Assembly: GCA_019694345.1 (NCBI GenBank)
Contig: JAIBCA010000029.1
Span: forward strand, 1 to 34,584
Length of the DNA: 34,584 bases
Direction: 5' to 3'
Origin: Pyrinomonadaceae bacterium
GTDB lineage: Bacteria; Acidobacteriota; Blastocatellia; Pyrinomonadales; Pyrinomonadaceae
Shown here: positions 9,586 through 17,117 of the stretch, piece after piece
How the letters are laid out: each line of letters begins with the position of its first letter
How positions within the stretch are numbered: the stretch's first letter is position 1
The notes under the pieces: generated by a model
What the model was told of the DNA's origin: nothing
Database searches by the model: none
The model's input: the letters and a program-made list of their open reading frames with translations, nothing else
Made by a program: the position numbers and the translations under genes

Positions 9586-10235
9586 CGCGGTGTTTCGGTG
9601 CAGTCGCCGGCCTCGTTAAAATCGCAGACGAACAGCAGCGGGGCGACCTCGCGGGTCTGGTTTCGGGTATTGTGCCAGACCGGCGAATCGCGATAGTTTT
9701 CGCGTGTCCAACCTAACTGCCCCCTGTACCTCCAGACAAACTCATACGCGTCGTGCTCGTCCTTTCCCTGCAGGTGTTTTGCCTCGTGCAGGAGTATCGC
9801 GGCGCGTTCGACATCGTCACGCGGATAGGTAAAAAAGTCCTCGTAGAGCGTCATTATCTCGAACGGGAAATTCGTCGCCGCGTAAGCGTTCTCTTTCGGC
9901 ACCGACGCATTAAGCCAGTTGTCCTCCGACCGATAGGCTGTCAAATTTTCGAGTAGGAAAACTTCGTCCGTAAACCCTTTTGCACGCAGCACGTCGATCG
10001 CTCTGGCAACAGCCTGCTTTTGTTCGAGCGTGAGAGTTTTGGCCGACCCGATCAGCGAAAGATAAAATCCGGCAATGACGATCATGAGCACAGTTATGCA
10101 GATCCACGCCCGCCGAACGATCGTCTGGCCGAGCGTTCTGACGTGGGTCGCAGGCGGCAGTTTTGCACCGCACCGGACGCAAAGTTCGGATCGCGCATAG
10201 TTGACCAGGCGGCACTCAGGGCATTTTTTTTGCAT
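9582..10235 (-). CDS. Zinc-ribbon / TM / HEXXH-motif protein (unknown)
   Basis: The 217-residue protein starts with a zinc ribbon (Cys5, Cys8, Cys19, Cys22), then a basic stretch and one TM helix (about 44-63). This puts the ribbon on the cytoplasmic side if the positive-inside rule holds. The C-terminal domain contains LLHEAKHLQGKDEHDAYEF, in which H150-E151-x-x-H154 matches the zinc-metalloprotease consensus and E160/D162/E165 could supply a third ligand. The last 20 residues hold two more cysteines (C204, C212). No family is recognised. ATG 10235 is followed by a run of eight A's in codons 2-4. Protease activity is inferred from the motif alone. Confidence 0.75.
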   Translation of the reverse strand: MQKKCPECRLVNYARSELCVRCGAKLPPATHVRTLGQTIVRRAWICITVLMIVIAGFYLSLIGSAKTLTLEQKQAVARAIDVLRAKGFTDEVFLLENLTAYRSEDNWLNASVPKENAYAATNFPFEIMTLYEDFFTYPRDDVERAAILLHEAKHLQGKDEHDAYEFVWRYRGQLGWTRENYRDSPVWHNTRNQTREVAPLLFVCDFNEAGDCTETPR

Positions 10236-10276
10236 TTAAGGTAGAGAAACGTGCGGGAACGGACCCGCTAATTATT

Positions 10277-10312
10277 AAAAACGTCGAATCGGGGTCGATT
10301 CCGCGACTTTTT
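10277..10312. terminator. Hairpin flanked by A/T tracts between divergent genes
   Basis: GAATCG (10286-10291) pairs with CGATTC (10296-10301) around a GGGT loop. TTTTT follows at 10308-10312 on the plus strand, and AAAAA at 10277-10281 gives a T tract on the minus strand. It therefore resembles a weak bidirectional terminator, although it sits between two divergently transcribed genes. Stem length is only 6 bp. Confidence 0.35.
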
Positions 10313-10369
10313 CCCTTTCGCATCCTTGAGATAAACCTTTGCCGTCCGCATCGCATCAAACCCGTCAGT

Positions 10370-10398
10370 TTGCAAATTCCGTCTTGGAAAGATATAAG
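10370..10398 (+). promoter_or_regulatory. Sigma70-type promoter of the surA-like gene
   Basis: TTGCAA (10370-10375) and TATAAG (10393-10398) are separated by exactly 17 bases. The predicted start near 10405 gives a 22-base leader containing AGGAG (10416-10420), 6 bases before the ATG at 10427. This is the most complete promoter/RBS set in the window. Confidence 0.65.
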
Positions 10399-10426
10399 AG
10401 TCTTTGGCATTTTTTAGGAGTCATTA

Positions 10427-11479
10427 ATGAAATTATTCAGGATCGCAGGTCTGATATCTCTTGGCCTGTTGCTATTTATCGGTTCGGTCGTCGCTCAGGA
10501 AACTGAGACCAAGGTGGTCGACGAGGTTGTAGCACAGGTGAACGACGGTGTGATCACGCTGTCGGGCATCAAGCGCGAGACCAAGAGCATTATCGAGATC
10601 GAACTGCAAAAGGGCACCAAGCGCGAGGATGCCGAAAAGATGGTCGCCGAGAAGAAAGGCGAAATGATCGCTAATCTGATCAACGAGGAACTGTTGATAC
10701 AAAAGGCCAAGGAACTCGGGCTCGAGTCCGAAGTTGACGCCGCGATCAACGGCAGGTTCGTCGAGATCATGAAGCAGAACGATATGAAGACGCTCGAGGC
10801 GATGTACGACGAGATGCGCAAACAGGGCGTCGATCCGGCGGACATTCGCGAGTTGTGGCGTAAACAGATCACGCGCGAACGCGTTCTCCAGCGTGAGGTT
10901 CAGAGCAAGCTTTACTGGAGTTTCAACGGCAAAGAGATCAGAGAGTATTTCGAAAAGAACAAGAGCAAGTTCACCAAGCCTGAGATGATAGGCCTGAGCG
11001 AGTTGTTCCTTTCATTTGCCGGCCGCGACCCCGCGACCGTCCGCGAACGTGCCAAAAAGCTCGTTGCCGAGGCCCGCGGCGGAGCTGATTTTGGAAAACT
11101 GGTCGCCGCCAATTCTGATCGCCCCGACGCGGCAAAGACCTCAGGAAAGTTCGAGGCTCTGCCGGTTCGCGACCTCAACCCTGTATTTTCAAAGGTGTTG
11201 GGCAGCCTCAAGGCCGGCTCGATCACCGAACCGGTCGAGGCCGACGAAACCGGTATCAGCATCCTGCGTGTCGATGAAAGGACCGAGGCGAGTTCGGACG
11301 CGATGTTCGACGAAGGGGCCGTCAGGCTCGCGATGATGAACGAAAAGATCGGTGCCGAACAGAAGAAATTCATGGCACAACTCCGCGAGGAGGCTTACAT
11401 CAAGATCAGCGACACCTATCGCCCGATCGTCTCGCCGATCCTCTTTGCCGACGAGCGTACAACCAAACCCGGCAACTAA
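10427..11479 (+). CDS. SurA-like periplasmic peptidyl-prolyl isomerase
   Basis: The 350-residue protein has a signal peptide (MKLFRIAGLISLGLLLFIGS, cleavage likely before residue 24), a SurA_N-type helical chaperone domain (about 28-175, beginning VVDEVVAQVNDGVITLSGI) and one parvulin PPIC domain (about 180-285, with FGKLVAANSDRPDAAKTSG). SurA-type proteins escort unfolded outer-membrane proteins across the periplasm. Only one parvulin domain is present, whereas E. coli SurA has two, so I leave the symbol blank. AGGAG lies 6 bases before the ATG. A perfect 13-bp hairpin follows the stop. It is expressed alone. Confidence 0.87.
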   Translation: MKLFRIAGLISLGLLLFIGSVVAQETETKVVDEVVAQVNDGVITLSGIKRETKSIIEIELQKGTKREDAEKMVAEKKGEMIANLINEELLIQKAKELGLESEVDAAINGRFVEIMKQNDMKTLEAMYDEMRKQGVDPADIRELWRKQITRERVLQREVQSKLYWSFNGKEIREYFEKNKSKFTKPEMIGLSELFLSFAGRDPATVRERAKKLVAEARGGADFGKLVAANSDRPDAAKTSGKFEALPVRDLNPVFSKVLGSLKAGSITEPVEADETGISILRVDERTEASSDAMFDEGAVRLAMMNEKIGAEQKKFMAQLREEAYIKISDTYRPIVSPILFADERTTKPGN

Positions 11480-11500
11480 GTTGACCGATATCGAACGATA

Positions 11501-11531
11501 AAGGGCGTATCCGCGAAACGGATACGCCCTT
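11501..11531. terminator. Intrinsic terminator hairpin between convergent genes
   Basis: A perfect 13-bp inverted repeat (11501-11513 with 11519-11531) closes a CGAAA loop. It lies between the stops of the surA-like gene (11479) and the convergent gene ending at 11552, so it probably serves both. The flanking T tracts are short (CCCTTTAT on the minus strand, TGTTGTTT on the plus strand). Confidence 0.65.
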
Positions 11532-11551
11532 ATGTTGTTTGCGGTCGTCGT

Positions 11552-12004
11552 TTAACCTAGTATCTCCTTTACCGCCGCGGCGTAAAGCTCGACCTTTCGC
11601 TTCATTCGCTTGACCTCAGGGTGATCAGCGCTGTACGACCTCAGGAGCCGAGACAGGTCTGTCTCGAGCTCGACCTTTTTAAGTACGAGCTTGCCGAGCG
11701 CCGAGGTCAGTTTTGCAGTCTCTGACGGGCGAACGGCAAATATCTTATCGATCTCCTTATTCAGGGCAGCAAGCTCAAACCGCACATCGACGACCTTCGG
11801 ATTTTGTTCAGTGTAGTCGATGAGAAATGACTCTAGATCGGACTGCAGCTCGGTCTTGCGCAGCAGAACCTCGGCATACGCGGCCGATGATCGGATCGGC
11901 CCGACCTCTTTGCCGGCGGTCTCTGCCTTACCGCCTTCCTGTGCCGCCGCCGACCCCGCGAGCATCAGACACGCGGCTATGATCAGGATCGCTTTTCTCG
12001 ACAT
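11552..12004 (-). CDS. Secreted coiled-coil protein with an internal duplication
   Basis: A 150-residue protein with a signal peptide (about 1-21) and two tandem helical repeats, residues 43-88 and 103-148, that align without gaps at an offset of exactly 60. Shared positions include K-x-E-L-x-x-D-L and Y-[TS]-x-x-[NH]-P-[KE]-V. The pattern of a helix, then Y-x-x-x-H-P-x-V, then another helix recalls the coiled-coil hairpin of Wzz/GumC polysaccharide co-polymerases, but the TM anchors of that family are missing. It starts 9 bases after the LolA-like gene stop and is last in the dus operon. The function is unknown. Confidence 0.75.
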   Translation of the reverse strand: MSRKAILIIAACLMLAGSAAAQEGGKAETAGKEVGPIRSSAAYAEVLLRKTELQSDLESFLIDYTEQNPKVVDVRFELAALNKEIDKIFAVRPSETAKLTSALGKLVLKKVELETDLSRLLRSYSADHPEVKRMKRKVELYAAAVKEILG

Positions 12005-12013
12005 GATGCTCTC

Positions 12014-12862
12014 CTAGACAGCCTTGAACGTCGTCGCGTCGAGCTTCTGATTCGTCGAAAACTCGTTCAAAGTGAATTTCCATTCGATCTCGGTCGTTCC
12101 GCGCTGTCCGCTGGTCGAATACACGATCCGGTACGAATGCGGCAGCGTCAGCCCCGACTCGGCCCGAAAATCACCAAACTCCTCGATCAGCTTGAATCGG
12201 GTCTCGTCGTATTTGGTCGAATCCTCGGGCCGAAGTCCGATGCCGGCAGACGACATACGCTTATATTCCGTTCGGATATGTCTGAACGTTTCCTTGTCAA
12301 AAAAGAGCGATACATCGACATCGCCGCCGCCCTTTTTCGAGTATCCGAGCACGTAGGCCTCTTTGCCGTCTACCTTTTTGAGTCCGTCAAATGACAACTT
12401 GCCTTTATTCTCACTGATATTGGCGATCACCCATGCAGTCGAAAGTGTGCCGCCCAATAGGCCCTGCTCGATGAGCATCTTGTTTGATTGAGCGAAAAGC
12501 CCCAATGCCGAGCGGTTGCCCTGCCGCGGAAGGCCGACCGACGAGGTGCTCCCGTCAAATGTGTAGAGTTCATCGGCGAATCGATTTGTAGTCGATTCTA
12601 AATTGATGCCAAAAAAGAACTTGCTTCCCTCCGAGGCGATCACGATGCGGCCCGATGACTGAAGGTCGGCGTTTGAGAGGAACTTTGCCGTTCCGTTGCC
12701 GACCGCGATCAGCGATCTGGCCGCCGCACGGGCCTCGGCCGTTCCGATCGACTCGAGATTCTTAGCGACAACGTCCTCGGGCTTTAGCTTTTGCGCATTG
12801 GCGGCAGTCACCGCGGCAACGGTGATCATGAACGCGGCCAGGATCGATCTAATTAATTTCAT
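12014..12862 (-). CDS. Secreted LolA-like protein (unknown)
   Basis: A 282-residue protein with a signal peptide ending near ANAQ. The mature part is beta-rich and opens with KPEDVVAKNLESIG, followed by a long series of short strands, like the LolA/LppX half-barrel lipid carriers common in Acidobacteria. ATG 12862 is preferred over an ATG four codons upstream because GAGGTG lies just before it and the signal peptide starts cleanly (MKLIRSILAAF). The gene follows dus by 39 bases and precedes the coiled-coil gene by 9, so the three are probably co-transcribed. Lipid or lipoprotein binding is an inference from fold style; no partner is identifiable. Confidence 0.75.
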   Translation of the reverse strand: MKLIRSILAAFMITVAAVTAANAQKLKPEDVVAKNLESIGTAEARAAARSLIAVGNGTAKFLSNADLQSSGRIVIASEGSKFFFGINLESTTNRFADELYTFDGSTSSVGLPRQGNRSALGLFAQSNKMLIEQGLLGGTLSTAWVIANISENKGKLSFDGLKKVDGKEAYVLGYSKKGGGDVDVSLFFDKETFRHIRTEYKRMSSAGIGLRPEDSTKYDETRFKLIEEFGDFRAESGLTLPHSYRIVYSTSGQRGTTEIEWKFTLNEFSTNQKLDATTFKAV

Positions 12863-12901
12863 AGGGCACCTCACATCAACAAAATGAATACTCGGCGACG
12901 A

Positions 12902-13993
12902 TCAGGCGACCGCTGCACTCGATCCGGCGTCGCATGCCGGCAATGCCATACCGCTGTCGCAGGAATCCGTCACCGGATCGGTATCAGCCTCGACAACACC
13001 GTCGCCGAACGTTTCGCGATTCGACAACGTCTCAAAGTAAGTCGTGATATTGTCCAGGATCTCATCCGCCGAGTGTGAATGATAAAGCGTTTGCCGAAAC
13101 TGGGCTCCGCCGACCAAGCCTTTGGTAAACTGGCCCGCGAGCTGTTTCATCTTGCCCAGACTGACGAGTTCAGGCATCTCTTCGCGGCACATCGAGAAAA
13201 ATTCGAGCAGGACGTCCTTCTTTTCCTGCAGGTCCGGCTGATAGGGCTGGCGGCCGGCGAGCACGTCGGCAAACTGGCGAAATATCCAGGGGTTTTGCAT
13301 CGCGCCTCGCCCGATCAAAATGCCGTCGACGCCCGATTCGCGCCATCGATCCATACCGTACTTGATCGTCGTGATGTCACCGTTGCCTGACACAGGCACG
13401 GTGACCGCCTCTTTTACCCGGCGGATGATCTCCCAATTGGCGAGGCCCTTGTATCCCTGCTCTCGGGTGCGGCCATGGACCTGAATGTGCTCCACGCCGC
13501 ATTGCTCGGCCATCTTCGCCACGTCAACTACGTTGATCGAGGCGTCCGAATAACCTGTCCGGAGTTTAAGCGTGAGCGGAATTGTGATCGACTTTTTGAT
13601 CTCTTTCAGTATCGTTTCGAGCAATGCCGGTTCCCGGAGCAAGCCGGAACCACCGCCGTTCTTAACGACCTTAGGTGCCGGGCACCCGCAATTGACGTCC
13701 AGAATATCGGCACCGACCTCCTGAGCCATTTCGGCTCCCATCGCCATTCGCTCGGGCCGCCCGCCAAATATCTGCACGGCGAACGGGCGTTCCTCCTCAT
13801 CGAAACGCATTTGACGCTTGGATTTCGGGTTATGCCGAGTGAGGCCCTCGACCGAAATGAACTCGGACACCACGAGTCCCACTCCGCCGCGCCGCTTGAT
13901 CAACCGGCGAAATGTATAGTCGGTCACGCCCGCCATCGGTGAAAGTATCACCGGCGGGTCGATAGTGATGTCCCTGATCTTAAAGGGTTTCAT
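12902..13993 (-). CDS. dus: tRNA-dihydrouridine synthase (DusB-type)
   Basis: The 363-residue flavoenzyme reduces uridine to dihydrouridine in tRNA D-loops using FMN and NADPH. The TIM barrel starts with PPVILSPMAGVTDYTFRRL. The catalytic cysteine is Cys104 in NCGCPAPKVVKNGGGSGLL. The FMN phosphate site is visible in VSGNGDI and IGRGAMQNPWIF. A helical tRNA-binding domain follows. The C-terminus carries an unusual 30-odd residue tail with three cysteines that is rich in D, A and S. ATG 13993 is chosen because it matches the family N-terminus. It has no Shine-Dalgarno and lies 2 bases after the T tract of a terminator belonging to the upstream gene. Confidence 0.93.
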   Translation of the reverse strand: MKPFKIRDITIDPPVILSPMAGVTDYTFRRLIKRRGGVGLVVSEFISVEGLTRHNPKSKRQMRFDEEERPFAVQIFGGRPERMAMGAEMAQEVGADILDVNCGCPAPKVVKNGGGSGLLREPALLETILKEIKKSITIPLTLKLRTGYSDASINVVDVAKMAEQCGVEHIQVHGRTREQGYKGLANWEIIRRVKEAVTVPVSGNGDITTIKYGMDRWRESGVDGILIGRGAMQNPWIFRQFADVLAGRQPYQPDLQEKKDVLLEFFSMCREEMPELVSLGKMKQLAGQFTKGLVGGAQFRQTLYHSHSADEILDNITTYFETLSNRETFGDGVVEADTDPVTDSCDSGMALPACDAGSSAAVA

Positions 13994-13995
13994 GC

Positions 13996-14046
13996 AAAAA
14001 AAGAGAATCGTATGACACGAACACAAGGCCGCATCATACGATTCTC
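13996..14046 (-). terminator. Rho-independent terminator after the DUF4920 gene
   Basis: On the minus strand, a perfect 13-bp stem (14046-14034 with 14015-14003) encloses an 18-base loop and runs into seven T's (14002-13996). It starts 8 bases after the stop of the gene at 14054 and ends 2 bases before the dus ATG. It is the strongest intrinsic terminator in the window. Confidence 0.85.
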
Positions 14047-14053
14047 GCGGTCA

Positions 14054-14578
14054 TTACTTAGTTGCTTTTTTCAGTTCGATGCCGGTCGCGTCAAAGGACA
14101 CTTCCGTCACAGAACCGTCAGCGTTGATATTCTCAAACTTGGCACCGTCATCCTTCATGAGGTGATCGACCTCTTTCTTGCTAAGCGTCTTGACGGCCAC
14201 GACGCCCTCAACACGGGCAAGCGAGCCGGCCGACTGGAGCGGGATGAAGAACGAGTGATCCTTCATCTTGACGCGAACACTCCTGCTGTCCTTGTTCTCG
14301 GCAACTTCAGCCCAGCAGCCCTCAGATTTGCACGATCGCACGACCACGCCCTCGACGAGAACCGTCTTTCCGGCGTATTTTGCCGGATTCTTCAGGATCT
14401 TGTTCAACGATACCTTCTTGGACATGCCGATCGCGGCACCGCGCTTCAGATAGCTGTCCGTCGGGATCGCTTCCGTCTTATCCTTTTCGGTCGGTTTGGC
14501 TCCCTCCATCTTTTCCTGTGCAACCGCGGCGAACGAAAATGCCGCGACCAATCCCAATATTGCAAAAATGCGTTTCAT
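14054..14578 (-). CDS. DUF4920-like secreted OB-fold protein
   Basis: A 174-residue protein with a signal peptide (MKRIFAILGLVAAFSFAAVA). The mature domain has the DUF4920 pattern: ILKNPAKYAGKTVLVEGVV, then VRSCKSEGCWAEV, whose C-x4-GCW motif is the family hallmark, then VRVKMKDHSFFIP and a closing EGVV strand. The family resembles nucleic-acid-type OB folds but is exported; its biochemical role is not established. GGAG lies about 10 bases upstream of the ATG. The gene follows the TonB-C-like gene by 50 bases and is followed by a strong terminator, so it is probably the last gene of the amidohydrolase operon. Confidence 0.82.
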   Translation of the reverse strand: MKRIFAILGLVAAFSFAAVAQEKMEGAKPTEKDKTEAIPTDSYLKRGAAIGMSKKVSLNKILKNPAKYAGKTVLVEGVVVRSCKSEGCWAEVAENKDSRSVRVKMKDHSFFIPLQSAGSLARVEGVVAVKTLSKKEVDHLMKDDGAKFENINADGSVTEVSFDATGIELKKATK

Positions 14579-14613
14579 GTATATATTTCTCCCTAACTTA
14601 ATAGATCAATTAC

Positions 14614-14640
14614 ACGGTCAATTTGCGGTCACTTGACCGT
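14614..14640 (-). repeat. 8-bp inverted repeat at an intra-operon junction
   Basis: ACGGTCAA (14614-14621) and TTGACCGT (14633-14640) form a perfect 8-bp stem with an 11-base loop overlapping the stop codon at 14629. No T tract follows on the minus strand, so it may slow exonucleases or partially terminate rather than end the transcript. Confidence 0.4.
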
Positions 14641-15570
14641 AATAATACTGCTTGATACTTCGACCCCGAACGTCAACCGAGCCACGTAGCAGGAATCGAC
14701 CGCAACGCCGTCTTTCAACGCCGGCATGAATTTCAACTTTTTTGCCGACTCGGCGAACGTCTTCAACATCCGAACGTCAACATCCGAATAGACGATTATA
14801 TCGCCAACACCGCCATTTTTCAGCAAGTCGAGGCGAAATCTTATCTCGCCGCCCTGTCGAACGTCCGGAAAGCCCCGATTCAGATCAGCCTGAACCCGCC
14901 CGAGGACGATCGCCGGGCGTGCCGGAAGTACCGGTTCGCATCCTCGAAACGCTCCGAGCGGTTCGTAGCTGACCTTACCGGCAAACCTATCGGTCTTTTG
15001 TTCAATCGCGTCAGCAATGGCCGGACTCGTCTTTAATGATCGGAGCGACGTAACTTCGGCCGATGCTGCATCCGGTGAGTCGCCGGTCGCTAAACGCTGT
15101 CCTCCGACCACGATCGAACGCAAAAATCGAACGACCTCTTCAGCATCCTTTGAAGCGGCCGAAACCTCTATTCGATAGCTCGTGTTCTTTCGTGCCAGAA
15201 AGATCGTCGTCTGAAAATCGGGCTTTTGATATGTGATGTATTTGCCGTCAAAACCGCCAATGCGAAAGTCCATGATCGCCGGTTCGCGTTTCGCCTCGGG
15301 TTTTACCCTCGAGAGGTTTCCGACCGCGTCGCTCACGTCCGCCGCCGAAAACACCATATTCACGCCGTTCTCAAATGCGTAGATCGACTTTCGGTCGGAG
15401 TACTTGTCAGACTCGGTATGGACCAGATATCCCGATGGCATCGAAATGCTCAGATCCTTGGCAGCCGACTCGAAGCGTACCCAATTGCTCGGCACCTGCG
15501 CCGCAATACCGTCGCTTCCGAACATAATAAGCCCGATCAAGGCAACGAAGGTCACCATCCTAATATTCAT
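14629..15570 (-). CDS. Secreted TonB C-terminal-domain-like protein B
   Basis: A 313-residue protein with an N-terminal signal sequence ending near GIAAQ. The N-terminal module (about 25-150) starts SNWVRFESAAKDLSISMPSGY and resembles the small beta-domain in the neighbour at 18777. The C-terminal 90 residues have the TonB_C pattern: IRFRLDLLKNGGVGDIIVYS, then a helix with AKKLKFMPALKDG. It lacks the Pro-rich spacer of classical TonB. ATG 15570 has AGGA close upstream; an alternative ATG at 15609 forms a TAATG overlap with the amidohydrolase stop and would lengthen the n-region by 13 residues. Its role with the adjacent amidohydrolases is inferred only from position. Confidence 0.75.
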   Translation of the reverse strand: MNIRMVTFVALIGLIMFGSDGIAAQVPSNWVRFESAAKDLSISMPSGYLVHTESDKYSDRKSIYAFENGVNMVFSAADVSDAVGNLSRVKPEAKREPAIMDFRIGGFDGKYITYQKPDFQTTIFLARKNTSYRIEVSAASKDAEEVVRFLRSIVVGGQRLATGDSPDAASAEVTSLRSLKTSPAIADAIEQKTDRFAGKVSYEPLGAFRGCEPVLPARPAIVLGRVQADLNRGFPDVRQGGEIRFRLDLLKNGGVGDIIVYSDVDVRMLKTFAESAKKLKFMPALKDGVAVDSCYVARLTFGVEVSSSIITVK

Positions 15571-15608
15571 AATCCTGTGTTTCCAGACAGTGCGACGCAC
15601 GGTTGTCA

Positions 15609-17117
15609 TTAACGGGGTCGATAGACGACCTTTCCGTTCACCACCGTCAAAACTATTTTCGTTTCACGAATTTTTGCCGACGTGATTTTGAAGATGTCAT
15701 CCGAAAGAACGACGATGTCCGCCAATTTGTCCCTCTCGATGGTTCCTTTCACGTTTTCCTGAAATTCGGCGAATGCTGCGTCGATCGTGTACGCACTGAC
15801 CGCCTGCTCGACCGTAAGCCCGCTCTCGATGGCCGCAAATATTCCGAGCAGCGGGTTAAGGTCGGTCATTGACGCATCCGAGCCAAATGCCAAACGCCCG
15901 CCCAATGCGAGCAGAGACTTGAACGATGCATCTCGCCTTGCCGGCCGATAGAACAGCCACGGCTGCATCGACGCGATGATTTTTGAACGTGCGAACCGCC
16001 GCAGATCTCCGGGCCGAGCATTTTGAGCGTGTTCGACACGAAAGCGCCGGTCACGCGGCCCGTTTTTGGCGTTCACGCGTTCAAATACCGTAAGTATCTC
16101 GGCGTTCGCTTCGGGCCCGATCGCGTGGATCATCACCTGCAGGCCGGCACGATCGGCCCCGCTGATCTCGGCAAAAAGTTCGTCCGCCGCGACCTTGTCA
16201 CCTTCGGCAAAGTGTTTGAGACACCCCGTTCTGACCATCGCGTCGCCCGAGGCGGCCTTGATCCCGTCTGCGGCAAGCCTTTTCCAACTCGACAGCGGTG
16301 CACAATCGTAAACGCGAGTCTTCAGTTTGCCGCGAGCGTCAAGGGCGCGGTACGTGTCGCCCAGTTCGTCAGAATGTACGTCCTGCACGCTGGTCACGCC
16401 GAGCGAGGCGGCATAATTGGTCGCTGTTTCGATCAGTTCCGGCCATTGCTGAACGTGCGGCTGAGGTATGGCCGAGCCTACTCGGTTGATCGCCGCTCCT
16501 CTCAATATCCCGGTCGGTTCGCCGTTCGCGTCACGCTCGACATCACCTTCGGATCGTGTTCGCGAGAGCCGGTTCAGCCCGCCCTTTGCCAATGCGAGAC
16601 TGTTGGCCAGCGCTGTTTTGCCGTCGAGGTCATATACGAGAACCGGATTATCCGGCGTGACCGGATCGATGAGCCCTTTGGAAGGGAGATCCTTTTTCGC
16701 CCACTTCCGATTGTCCCACCCGCGACCGAGTATCCAGCGGCCGGCAGGCATAAATCGCGCAAATTCAGCAATTTTCGCCGCCATTTCCTCGGGCGAGCCG
16801 GCCCCGCTCAGATCGACCGACGAAAAGATGTTGCCGATCGCTGTGAAATGGACGTGCGAATCATTGAATCCCGGCAGCACCAAGCGTCCGCCGGCATCGA
16901 TCGTCTCCGTTGCCGGCCCGGCCAGGGCCATTATCTCGCGATCGGTGCCGACGGCCATTATCTTGTTGCCGGCGATCGCCACGGCCTGTGCCGTTCGGAC
17001 CGCCGCCGACATCGTTCTGACGTTGGCGTTTACGATCACGAGATCGGCGCGTGCTTGCGAATAGTGCTGGCCGAAGAGCACCAGCACCATAAACAAACAT
17101 CGCGTCAGAAAGGTCAT
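15609..17117 (-). CDS. Secreted amidohydrolase family 3 protein B (diverged paralogue)
   Basis: The 502-residue protein has a signal peptide ([16 protein letters not shown]) and a metal-dependent TIM-barrel hydrolase domain. Visible ligand candidates are His88/His90 (NDSHVHF), Lys in GCLKHFAEG, His in QVMIHAIG, His in RVEHAQN and Asp in FGSD. It is a clear paralogue of the gene at 17114, down to the ending [10 protein letters not shown]...[12 protein letters not shown]. However, it lacks 22 residues after GCLK, including the conserved DGSLGS loop, 12 residues after MQP and about 15 near the C-terminus. SDSPVAP has become SDASMTD. Its start overlaps the upstream stop as ATGA. The substrate is unknown and may differ from the paralogue's. 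Confidence 0.88.
   Translation of the reverse strand: MTFLTRCLFMVLVLFGQHYSQARADLVIVNANVRTMSAAVRTAQAVAIAGNKIMAVGTDREIMALAGPATETIDAGGRLVLPGFNDSHVHFTAIGNIFSSVDLSGAGSPEEMAAKIAEFARFMPAGRWILGRGWDNRKWAKKDLPSKGLIDPVTPDNPVLVYDLDGKTALANSLALAKGGLNRLSRTRSEGDVERDANGEPTGILRGAAINRVGSAIPQPHVQQWPELIETATNYAASLGVTSVQDVHSDELGDTYRALDARGKLKTRVYDCAPLSSWKRLAADGIKAASGDAMVRTGCLKHFAEGDKVAADELFAEISGADRAGLQVMIHAIGPEANAEILTVFERVNAKNGPRDRRFRVEHAQNARPGDLRRFARSKIIASMQPWLFYRPARRDASFKSLLALGGRLAFGSDASMTDLNPLLGIFAAIESGLTVEQAVSAYTIDAAFAEFQENVKGTIERDKLADIVVLSDDIFKITSAKIRETKIVLTVVNGKVVYRPR

Noticed and set aside
10225..10232. Run of eight A's (minus strand) in codons 2-4 of the HEXXH gene as a phase-variation switch
   Set aside because: A single A8 tract is short for slippage-based phase variation and no comparable tracts are seen near other genes.
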